Shown here: positions 1-5,836 of the stretch, piece by piece
Layout of the letters: the number at the start of each line of letters is the position of its first letter
Numbering within the stretch: the first letter of the stretch is position 1
Notes under the pieces: generated by a model
What the model saw: only the letters and a program-made list of their open reading frames with translations
What the model was told of the DNA's origin: nothing
Databases searched by the model: none
Source: Candidatus Firestoneibacteriota bacterium
GTDB lineage: Bacteria; JACRDZ01
Direction: 5' to 3'
DNA: 10,583 nt
NCBI GenBank assembly: GCA_016212735.1
Contig: JACRDZ010000269.1
Coordinates: 1-10,583 of the forward strand
Translations under genes and position numbers: made by a program

Positions 1-95
1 AGGCTTTGGGCTGCGTTCTCGGAGCAAAAAGTTCTCGACGTACCACAAAGGGTACGCCTGCGAGCTTTTTGCTCCTGCGGCCTTGCCCAAAGCCT
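1..95. repeat. GC-rich long imperfect inverted repeat (hairpin)
   Basis: Bases 1-44 and 51-95 form a long imperfect palindrome around a 6-base loop (45-50). Paired blocks are 1-11 with 85-95 (11 of 11), 21-31 with 65-75 (11 of 11), 34-37 with 61-64, and 39-44 with 51-56; 12-20 against 76-84 forms an internal bulge. GC-rich sequence continues to about base 155 and ends abruptly in very AT-rich DNA, unlike anything else in the window. No open frame or T-tract suggests a gene or a simple terminator. It could be a dispersed palindromic repeat, a miniature mobile element or a structured RNA. Because it starts at base 1 it may be incomplete. The pairing is seen directly; the nature of the element is inferred. 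Confidence 0.75.
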
Positions 96-132
96 TTTCG
101 CTCGACCTCGCTACGAACAGGGTTAGCGCTGT

Positions 133-148
133 AGTGTTAGTGTTAGTA
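133..148. repeat. short tandem repeat, AGTGTT unit
   Basis: Two copies of AGTGTT plus a partial third lie at the right edge of the GC-rich block. This is minor and may be part of the same repeat element as the upstream hairpin. Confidence 0.4.
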
Positions 149-204
149 TCGGCAATTTCAAAAATTTTTTTATACTCTATTTTAAAAAGATTTGAATATA
201 AATT

Positions 205-238
205 TTAAAGAAAAATAAAATATCTTTATTAAGATATT
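205..238 (-). terminator. possible weak terminator for the leftward operon
   Basis: AATATCTT (219-226) and AAGATATT (231-238) form a perfect 8-bp stem with a 4-base loop. Read leftward, the stem is followed by a T-rich tail (TTATTTTTCTTT). It lies downstream of the toxin-antitoxin pair and the remnants. The stem is almost all A-T, so it would be weak. The remainder of 156-285 is AT-rich DNA in which I see no gene. Confidence 0.3.
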
Positions 239-282
239 ATCTATTTAAATATTATCATATTTTATACAAATATTACAATTTT

Positions 283-411
283 TTATTGGGTAATAGTTAG
301 CCGTCTATAGCCATGACTGAATTCGTAAAAGTCTTGTTCATATATTGCCTCAAGTATTTTGGATGTTGCTGTCTGAGCTACTTTGTCTGCTATTACTGGT
401 ATACCAAAAAT
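283..411 (-). pseudogene. remnant of group II intron-type reverse transcriptase
   Basis: Read leftward from 411, the minus strand encodes about 35 residues that match the start of the reverse transcriptase domain in group II intron-encoded proteins. The sequence begins FGIP, continues through [20 protein letters not shown] and ends YEFSHGYR at about 304. Intact proteins have LGIP, then an E/K-D-(K/R)-(I/V)-(V/A)-Q block, then LE-x-I-(Y/F), then F-x-x-x-S-(Y/H)-G-(Y/F)-R-P. After GYR the resemblance stops, and a stop follows at 283-285. There is no start codon, no catalytic YADD region, no maturase or HNH domain, and I see no intron RNA domain V. This is a small relic left by deletions on both sides. 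The motif match is from family knowledge, not a search. Confidence 0.7.
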
Positions 412-562
412 TTATCCCCATATTAATGGAATCATATGATCCGGATTATCATCTATCCAAACCTCTGTTTCCCATTCAATATCAGCAGCATATATCAAAT
501 AGGTATTTAAAAAACACTCTTTTCATTAAATCCGGAAGTTTATTATGTTCAGTAAATAAATT
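412..562 (-). pseudogene. frameshifted C-terminal remnant of an unidentified protein
   Basis: Immediately after the YgiT-like gene stops (563-565), the same minus-strand frame stays open for about 20 residues, including HNKLPDLMKRVFFKYLFDI, with an ATG at 524-526. It then closes, and at about 497-503 the protein-like sequence resumes in the next frame as YAADIEWETEVWIDDN, then PDHMIPLIWG, and a stop at 412-414. The join reads as one continuous acidic and aromatic tail broken by a single frameshift. I do not recognise the family. Its stop lies directly before the reverse transcriptase relic, in the same frame. It could instead be a short intergenic coincidence, but the amino-acid make-up looks coding. 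Confidence 0.4.
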
Positions 563-787
563 TTAAACAGCAGCATAACTTAAAATTTCAAGTTCAGCAG
601 TTTTATCTATTTTACATAAAATATTTTCAACTTTTTCCATCACTAGGTCTTCAATTAAATATTCATTACAATTCTGGCATTGCAATACAGGTAACTTTTT
701 AATAATAATAATTGAATCATATTTAATTTTGAATGGTAAATCGGTAATTATTTTTTCCATTTCACCACCACAGTTTTGACATTTCAT
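563..787 (-). CDS. YgiT-type zinc-finger protein, probable antitoxin
   Basis: The 74-residue protein has two Cys pairs (C3/C6 and C37/C40) spaced to bind one zinc ion, the hallmark of the YgiT/MqsA N-terminal domain. Between them lies a beta-rich stretch of isoleucines and lysines; the C-terminal third looks helical. Full MqsA adds a DNA-binding HTH domain of about 60 residues, which is absent here, as in many short YgiT-type proteins paired with DUF4258. The ATG overlaps the stop of the upstream DUF4258 gene as ATGA (784-787), and an AAGGAGG ribosome site lies within the end of that gene, so translation is likely coupled. Role as antitoxin is inferred from family and pairing. Toxin first, antitoxin second is the order seen in mqsRA-like pairs. 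Confidence 0.8.
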   Translation of the reverse strand: MKCQNCGGEMEKIITDLPFKIKYDSIIIIKKLPVLQCQNCNEYLIEDLVMEKVENILCKIDKTAELEILSYAAV

Positions 788-1107
788 CGTTTCCTCCTTG
801 TTTTAAGGTCTTCCTCCCATTTGTCTAAAGTAGGTTTATAACTTGTAATTATTCTTATATAATCATTTTCTAAATCAATAGCTATATGAATATGAATTAT
901 TTCTTCTTTATATTTTGCATAAATAAGACAGCTTGGTAAATATTTATCTTTAGGATAATCTTCTATTATTTCATAAGTATTCACCGAAAATAAAATTGCT
1001 TCACGAGATATACTTCGTCCTTTTAATCTCATATTTACATGATAAGTCCAATATATTTTTCGTTTATTAACACAAAGTTTTATAAATTTTAATATATCAA
1101 TATTCAT
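784..1107 (-). CDS. DUF4258 protein, probable toxin of a TA pair
   Basis: The 107-residue basic protein shows DUF4258 features: WTYHVNMR (20-27) with the His and Arg of the first helix, a central strand SCLIYAKYKEEIIHIHIAID (59-78), TSYKP (89-93), then W97 and a basic tail KTRRKR. DUF4258 has a small RelE/BrnT-like fold, so an RNA-targeting toxin role is plausible but not shown by sequence. It is followed with a 4-base ATGA overlap by a YgiT-type zinc-finger gene, a pairing found repeatedly in bacterial genomes. The start is an ATG with an AGGTAAAG-like ribosome site about 10 bases upstream. It sits 42 bases after purA on the same strand, with no convincing promoter of its own. It appears full length. 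Confidence 0.8.
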   Translation of the reverse strand: MNIDILKFIKLCVNKRKIYWTYHVNMRLKGRSISREAILFSVNTYEIIEDYPKDKYLPSCLIYAKYKEEIIHIHIAIDLENDYIRIITSYKPTLDKWEEDLKTRRKR

Positions 1108-1149
1108 TTATTTAGCTTTACCTATTCTAAAGATTTTTTATTGGAATTA

Positions 1150-2445
1150 TTATGCTATTTTCAGATCTATCCCTTTTTGTTTTTTAATTCTTATTATCTG
1201 GTCTCTTTTTGCACCAATAGAAATCATTGAAATAGGAACATTTATGATTTCTGATATGCGTTCCAGATATTTCTTGGCATTTTTTGGAAGATCTCTATAA
1301 GAGCTTATATTCGATGTATCTGTCATCCATCCTTCAACTTCTTCATATATTGGTTCACAATTATAAAGTATCTGGAGCTGATAAGGGAAATTATCAATAA
1401 CTTTTTCATTATATTTATATTGGTTACAAATTTTTATTGTTTTTACCTGATCCAGTACATCCAATTTAGTTATAACCATACTTGTAAATCCGTTTACAAT
1501 TGCAGAATATCTTACAATAACTGCATCAAACCATCCGCATCTGCGCGGTCGGCCTGTCGTAGCTCCATATTCCTTCCCGATTGTTCTTATATGTGCATTC
1601 ATTTCCGGATCAAATTCTGTAGGAAAAGGGCCTTCCCCTACACGTGTTGTATAAGCTTTTGCAACACCTATGACTTCATTTATTTTCGTTGGGCCAACAC
1701 CCATTCCTGTACATGCTCCGCCTGCAGTTGAATTAGAAGAAGTTACATAAGGATATGTCCCAAAATCAACATCTATCATTGTACCTTGAGCTCCCTCAAA
1801 AAGTACTCTTTTACCGCTGTCAATTTCTCTATTAATATATTTAACAGTGTTATAAACATAATTTTTTACTACATTTCCATACTGCATATATTCCTTAATA
1901 ATTTTTTCTCTATCTAAATCAAATCCCTTTAAAAGTGCTTTTTTATCTTTTAAATTTGCATCAAGCTTGGAAATAAATGTTTCTTTATCAAAAAGATCAT
2001 CCATTCTTATTCCTAATCTAGCCATTTTGTCCATATATGTAGGTCCAATTCCTTTACCAGTTGTCCCAATTTTTTTTACTCCTTTACTTAATTCCTGCTT
2101 TTGGTCCATTATTTTGTGGTATGGCATAACAATATGAGCATTCCTGCTTATAAACAAACGCCCTTTCACCTGTATTCCTCTTTTTTCTAGAGATTTAATC
2201 TCTTTAATAAGAGCGGGTAAATCAATAACAACACCATTACCAATAACACAATTTTTCCCTTTATGGAGAATCCCTGAAGGTATTAGATGCATGATAAATT
2301 TATCATCTCCAATAATTACAGTATGTCCAGCATTAAAACCTCCCTGATACCTTGCAACAATATCAAAATTTTCTGTAATAACATCTACAATTTTACCTTT
2401 TCCTTCGTCTCCCCACTGAGCACCTACAATTATTATGTTTGACAT
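1150..2445 (-). CDS. purA: adenylosuccinate synthase
   Basis: PurA joins IMP and aspartate using GTP to give adenylosuccinate, the first committed step from IMP to AMP, in the cytoplasm. From the chosen ATG the 431-residue protein opens MSNIIIVGAQWGDEGKGK, with the catalytic Asp13 in the GDEGKGK loop and His41 in NAGHT. It also has GTTGKGIGPTY for IMP and phosphate contacts, EGAQGT, the region TTGRPRRCGWFDA, a TKLDVLD guanine-binding motif and a C-terminal SIGAKRDQ. Length and order match the family. The frame is open upstream to a GTG at 2458-2460 and an ATG at 2455-2457, but homology and the GGGGG ribosome site 5 bases away favour 2445. It follows the FAD oxidoreductase gene closely, yet has its own likely promoter. 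Intact and expected to be functional. Confidence 0.97.
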   Translation of the reverse strand: MSNIIIVGAQWGDEGKGKIVDVITENFDIVARYQGGFNAGHTVIIGDDKFIMHLIPSGILHKGKNCVIGNGVVIDLPALIKEIKSLEKRGIQVKGRLFISRNAHIVMPYHKIMDQKQELSKGVKKIGTTGKGIGPTYMDKMARLGIRMDDLFDKETFISKLDANLKDKKALLKGFDLDREKIIKEYMQYGNVVKNYVYNTVKYINREIDSGKRVLFEGAQGTMIDVDFGTYPYVTSSNSTAGGACTGMGVGPTKINEVIGVAKAYTTRVGEGPFPTEFDPEMNAHIRTIGKEYGATTGRPRRCGWFDAVIVRYSAIVNGFTSMVITKLDVLDQVKTIKICNQYKYNEKVIDNFPYQLQILYNCEPIYEEVEGWMTDTSNISSYRDLPKNAKKYLERISEIINVPISMISIGAKRDQIIRIKKQKGIDLKIA

Positions 2446-2468
2446 TTTTACCCCCATCACATTACCTC

Positions 2469-2498
2469 ATTTTAAACTTAATATGTTCACATTGTCAA
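2469..2498 (-). promoter_or_regulatory. internal promoter for purA
   Basis: On the minus strand a perfect TTGACA (2493-2498) is separated by 18 bases from TAAAAT (2469-2474), a five-of-six -10 box. Transcription would start near 2462, giving a leader of about 17 bases that holds the GGGGG ribosome site before the ATG at 2445. The -35 box is made of the Leu-Thr codons (TTG ACA) just before the end of the upstream oxidoreductase gene. This would let purA be expressed apart from the glycan-type genes. Confidence 0.55.
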
Positions 2499-3794
2499 GT
2501 AAGTACTAACTTCTATGCAGCATTTTTCTGAATTTTTAATTATTTCATTTATAGGACGCCGCGGATAACAGTTAAACATGCCAGTAAGAAAAATCCCTGA
2601 TATCGGAGATTTAAAATCAGGGATTAGAGATTTTGTCCCTATTTTATAAACAAGTCCTGCTTCACCAGTACGGATTACTTTAAACCATTTCAATTTATTT
2701 TTCCTGATCTGATCTGGGAAAAGAATTTCCATGTCATGATAGTAAACATCAAACACCTCATTATCATTCATTTGCCAGAGTTTTGAATCTATTGATGGAT
2801 AAGAAGCCAGATAAATAATATGCTCATTATAAAGAGAAAAAGGTTGAAAATTTGTATGTTCTATAATTGCTCCGAAATTTATGTTCTGTTCCATAATATT
2901 TATCCAGTAGTAGTCAGTTAGTTTGTTTTCCATTGCAAATAGAATGCATATAGAACCCTGATATTTGAGTTTTCCCATCTTGTTTTTATATTCATCTGGA
3001 AAATCAATCAGATAAGATAAATATGTCGGATGTATTGTGCTTATTATACTTCGCGAATTATATTTATATATTTCATTATTTATATTAACATGCACTTCAA
3101 ATAACTTATTTGCTATTTTATTTATTTTTATAACTTGAGCATTTGTGAAAATTCTATTCCCTGCGTTTTTAATTTCTTTCTCCAACGCCAGCAATAAATT
3201 TATATATCCTCCTTTGATATATCCAAGTTTCTCTCCTTTATTTGAGCGTTTAGAGCGCATATCAAGACGCCCCATTAACCAGGCAAGAGAAATATCATTC
3301 ATATCTGTATTATATTTATCCCATAAAAGAGGTTTGAAAAATTTTTCATAAATATGTTCTCCTAAATTCTCAATCAACCAGTCAGATGCTTTAGTATTGT
3401 CATATAGCTCAATGTTTTTTGTTTTTAAAAGTCTTGCTAAACATAATCCCATTTTAAGTTTTTCAAAAAAAGAAAGAGGAGGAAATTTAATTAAATCCAT
3501 TTGCGAAGAAAACTCAAACAAACCATTTTTATAACAAAATGCTGTTTTTGTATAATTCCATGTAACTTCTACTTTTAACTCTTCTAATAAATCTAATAAA
3601 AAAATATCATTAATAAACAAATGATGATAAAAACCTTCGATATTATAGTTATTAATTAACATTGAACGAATTAATCCGCCTGTAACTGGACTCCTCTCAA
3701 AAATAGCAATATTTCTATTCTGTTTTGATAATTTATATCCGGTTGAAAGACCTGATATTCCGCCGCCTATAATAATTGTATCAAATATTTCCAT
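2487..3794 (-). CDS. NAD(P)/FAD-dependent oxidoreductase, protoporphyrinogen oxidase/amine oxidase-like
   Basis: The 435-residue protein begins with a dinucleotide-binding Rossmann fold: a beta strand, GGGISG (10-15), an acidic residue at the end of strand two (E33) and then TGG (38-40). This is the FAD-binding signature of the flavin monooxygenase/amine oxidase clan that includes protoporphyrinogen oxidase, phytoene desaturase and UDP-galactopyranose mutase. The FYHHLF block (55-60) and the segments KPLLWDKY and GEKLGYIKGGY are typical of a subgroup commonly found beside family 2 glycosyltransferases in polysaccharide or lipid-linked-sugar clusters. The C-terminal GIFLTGMFNCYPRRPINEII closes the FAD site. 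No membrane segment or signal peptide is evident. Its substrate is unknown. It starts with ATG after AGAGGAA, 31 bases from the glycosyltransferase gene, and probably shares its transcript. Confidence 0.85.
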   Translation of the reverse strand: MEIFDTIIIGGGISGLSTGYKLSKQNRNIAIFERSPVTGGLIRSMLINNYNIEGFYHHLFINDIFLLDLLEELKVEVTWNYTKTAFCYKNGLFEFSSQMDLIKFPPLSFFEKLKMGLCLARLLKTKNIELYDNTKASDWLIENLGEHIYEKFFKPLLWDKYNTDMNDISLAWLMGRLDMRSKRSNKGEKLGYIKGGYINLLLALEKEIKNAGNRIFTNAQVIKINKIANKLFEVHVNINNEIYKYNSRSIISTIHPTYLSYLIDFPDEYKNKMGKLKYQGSICILFAMENKLTDYYWINIMEQNINFGAIIEHTNFQPFSLYNEHIIYLASYPSIDSKLWQMNDNEVFDVYYHDMEILFPDQIRKNKLKWFKVIRTGEAGLVYKIGTKSLIPDFKSPISGIFLTGMFNCYPRRPINEIIKNSEKCCIEVSTYLTM

Positions 3795-3816
3795 TAGTAT
3801 TTCCTCTGATTATACT

Positions 3817-3840
3817 GAAGCGAAGCTAAAGCTTCGCTTC
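3817..3840. repeat. perfect short palindrome across a stop codon
   Basis: GAAGCGAAGCT (3817-3827) and its exact reverse complement AGCTTCGCTTC (3830-3840) are separated by only two bases. The element covers the last codons (EAKL) and TAG stop of the glycosyltransferase gene. Read leftward no T-tract follows, so it is not a standard terminator. It could act as a transcript stabiliser, as an attenuating hairpin between two genes, or be a small dispersed palindrome that extended the reading frame. Confidence 0.75.
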
Positions 3841-4596
3841 GTATATATTAAAAGAAGGTTTATATTTTTCCCCTGTTTGTTTTTCTTTCTTAAGTTTAAA
3901 AATAAAAGGCAGGATTGATAGGTTTTCTCTGATTGAAAACGACCTTGACTTTCTATCATACCAGTTAACAGGGATTTCAATAATTTTTAATTTTTTTCTT
4001 AATGCACGAATTAGAAGCTCTGCATCCCAGAACCAACCGCGCTTATATGTTCTATCATACCCCATATCTTCTATTAGATTTAATACTATTTCCAGTTTAA
4101 AAGCTTTAAACCCGCATTGATGATCCCTAATATTTGTATTAAAGATATAACGTATTGCAATATTATAAACTTTACTTATTAATAATCTCCATAATTTTCT
4201 TGTATAAAATGATTCTTTAATATATCTGCTCCCTATTGCTATATCTGCTCCATTTTTTATTTCAGATATCAATAAATCGAGAGTATCCAGTCTTGCTTCA
4301 AGATCAGAATCTATAAAAACAATTATATTTCCTAGAGCATTATTAAAAGAACATGCGAGATTTTCTCTTTTAGACGGACCCTCTGTATAATGTATTAGAT
4401 ACAAATTTTGATATTCAGATAGTAAAGGTATTAATTTATCCATAGAACCATCTGTTGACGCATCATCAATAACAAAAACTTCATAGTTTTTAAATAGTTT
4501 TGAAATATAATTATATGTTTCAATTACATTTTTATTTATAACTTCTGCTTCATTATATACAGGTAAAAAACATGATACTTTAGTATTTTCTTCCAC
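3826..4596 (-). CDS. family 2 glycosyltransferase, dolichyl-phosphate mannose synthase-like
   Basis: This 256-residue GT-A enzyme most likely transfers a sugar from a nucleotide donor to a polyprenyl-phosphate or similar acceptor at the inner face of the membrane. Visible motifs are LPVYNEAEVI (11-20), the nucleotide-binding DDASTDGS (44-51), the metal-binding DSD (96-98), GSRY (122-125), the family's QCGFKAF (160-166) and FWDAEL (189-194), followed by PVNWYDRKSRS. It lacks C-terminal membrane helices and a GtrA domain, so it resembles the soluble DPM1 form. The start is GTG at 4594-4596 with AGGAG 11 bases upstream, rather far, but no better in-frame start is seen. It lies 43 bases after the radical SAM gene. 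The last four codons and the stop lie in a palindrome, so the tail may be a late addition. The donor sugar cannot be told from sequence. Confidence 0.9.
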   Translation of the reverse strand: MEENTKVSCFLPVYNEAEVINKNVIETYNYISKLFKNYEVFVIDDASTDGSMDKLIPLLSEYQNLYLIHYTEGPSKRENLACSFNNALGNIIVFIDSDLEARLDTLDLLISEIKNGADIAIGSRYIKESFYTRKLWRLLISKVYNIAIRYIFNTNIRDHQCGFKAFKLEIVLNLIEDMGYDRTYKRGWFWDAELLIRALRKKLKIIEIPVNWYDRKSRSFSIRENLSILPFIFKLKKEKQTGEKYKPSFNIYEAKL

Positions 4597-4620
4597 TGAT
4601 ATTCAGTTCTCCTATAATTT

Positions 4621-4641
4621 TTGATATTTGATATTTGATTT
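4621..4641. repeat. tandem heptamer TTGATAT, nearly three copies
   Basis: Two exact copies of TTGATAT and a third with one change lie in the 43-base gap between the radical SAM and glycosyltransferase genes, ending in the radical SAM stop codon. Replication slippage in AT-rich DNA explains it well enough. Confidence 0.5.
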
Positions 4642-5728
4642 ATATATACTTATACCACCAATATGCTATTTCCGGATAATATTTTAAATTATATAACATA
4701 TTAGTTGTAAGGAAACACTCATGAGTACAAAAACATTTTAGATTTTTTATTATTTCCCGAACTTGCTCTGCTTCTCTTCCCATCCATATATTACGCATAT
4801 CAAGATTATAATCACGTATATTTCCTATTTTTCTATTAAGTAATTCACATGGATAAATGTCCCCATCAGAATAAAGTACAGCATTAATTTTTCCTGCATA
4901 GCATGGAAGTTCATATTTATTCTCTTTTAATATTTTTGCGATCAATTTTCTTCTTACAACATTTTTAGCAGAATTAAACCTTGCAAAAATAAAACCCGTA
5001 TATTCTTTATACACACCGCTTTTAATATCTTCCTGTATTAATTTATCTGCAATTAAATATTTATCCGGAGCAACCTTTTTAATATTCGGGTCACGTGGAC
5101 TCCCTCTTACAAGAAAAGGAGCCCATATTGGTGTATTGAGCTTATTTCGCACAAAATCATGTATCTCAGGAATAAAATCCTGATTAAGTGCTGATATTGT
5201 TGTAATTATCCCGACCTGCATATTTTTATATTTTTTTTTAAGCGACATAAGACCGTGAAAAGTATATACAGCTTTTTCAAAAATTCCAGGGACACCCCTT
5301 ATTTTATCATGTAATTCTCCTATTCCGTCCAGAGATACATTTACTGTAAGTTTTGCTTCTCTACACTTCTTTAAAATTTTTTCCGCATAACAAATAATTT
5401 TATCACCTAAAAAACCGTTTGTTGGTGTTGCAAGATTTCTTACAGGAGTAAAACGATAGAATAAATATGCAATCTCATGCAAATCTTCTCTTAAATATGG
5501 TTCTCCTCCTGTTAAAAGGAGAAAACTCAGAGAATGAGTTGTTTTTGCTATTTTTTCAATTTCATCAATACTTAATATTTTTTTCTCTTCTGTTTGTTCT
5601 TTCCAATAAAAACAATGTGCACACTTAGCTATACAGTTGTTGGTTACAAAAAATATTAAATAAGCAGGACTATCAGATACACGATTTACAAATCGCTTTA
5701 AAATATTATATGTTTTATATATATGCAT
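4640..5728 (-). CDS. radical SAM protein with SPASM-like C-terminal domain
   Basis: The 362-residue enzyme carries the radical SAM motif C32-x3-C36-x2-C39, which binds a [4Fe-4S] cluster that cleaves S-adenosylmethionine to a 5'-deoxyadenosyl radical. It is followed by GGEP (74-77) and a SLDGIGELHDKIRG block (132-145) on later barrel strands. The C-terminal region has C276, C294 in GDIYPC, C332, C334 and C338, the spacing of a SPASM or twitch domain holding an auxiliary cluster. SPASM proteins modify peptides, but related ones act on sugars and lipids. No precursor peptide is visible, and the two genes downstream are a glycosyltransferase and an FAD oxidoreductase, so I favour a role in making or modifying a surface glycan or lipid-linked sugar. 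The first gene of the leftward operon, it starts at an ATG four bases from AGAGAG, behind a strong promoter. Substrate unknown. Confidence 0.88.
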   Translation of the reverse strand: MHIYKTYNILKRFVNRVSDSPAYLIFFVTNNCIAKCAHCFYWKEQTEEKKILSIDEIEKIAKTTHSLSFLLLTGGEPYLREDLHEIAYLFYRFTPVRNLATPTNGFLGDKIICYAEKILKKCREAKLTVNVSLDGIGELHDKIRGVPGIFEKAVYTFHGLMSLKKKYKNMQVGIITTISALNQDFIPEIHDFVRNKLNTPIWAPFLVRGSPRDPNIKKVAPDKYLIADKLIQEDIKSGVYKEYTGFIFARFNSAKNVVRRKLIAKILKENKYELPCYAGKINAVLYSDGDIYPCELLNRKIGNIRDYNLDMRNIWMGREAEQVREIIKNLKCFCTHECFLTTNMLYNLKYYPEIAYWWYKYI

Positions 5729-5756
5729 ATATCTCTCTTGGATTTAGTCATTTGAC

Positions 5757-5785
5757 ATTATATTTACTATCATATCATATGACAA
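5757..5785 (-). promoter_or_regulatory. sigma-70-type promoter of the leftward operon
   Basis: On the minus strand TTGTCA (5780-5785; five of six) and a perfect TATAAT (5757-5762) are separated by exactly 17 bases. The predicted start of transcription near 5750 leaves a leader of about 22 bases with an AGAGAG ribosome site before the radical SAM ATG. Confidence 0.65.
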
Positions 5786-5819
5786 GATGTTTTTTAATAC
5801 ATCAGACCACCGTAAATTA

Positions 5820-5828
5820 TGTTATAAT
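5820..5828 (+). promoter_or_regulatory. extended -10 promoter of the rightward operon, leaderless type
   Basis: TGTTATAAT is an extended -10 box (TGn followed by a perfect TATAAT). I see no good -35 at 16-18 bases, which extended -10 promoters do not need. Transcription should begin at about 5834-5836, and the ATG is at 5837, so the message would have almost no leader. Consistent with this, no purine-rich ribosome site precedes the ATG. Confidence 0.5.
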
Positions 5829-5836
5829 ATTTGATT

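Noticed and set aside
345..566. Plus-strand open frame of 73 codons
   Set aside because: It lies opposite the reverse transcriptase relic and the frameshifted tail, has no good ribosome site, and its residues look like a reverse-complement shadow.
1124..1129. TAGAAT as a -10 box for the toxin gene
   Set aside because: No acceptable -35 lies 16-18 bases upstream, so I do not claim a separate promoter.
1420..1731. Plus-strand open frame within purA
   Set aside because: It is fully antisense to a conserved housekeeping gene and rich in Cys and Ser from reversed codons.
4621..4641. Heptamer repeat as a regulatory or CRISPR-like array
   Set aside because: The units are too short and contiguous, with no spacers; slippage explains them.
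5752..5778. Rightward TTGACA followed by TATCAT
   Set aside because: The spacer is only 15 bases and the start would leave a leader of about 50 bases without a ribosome site; the extended -10 nearer the gene fits better.
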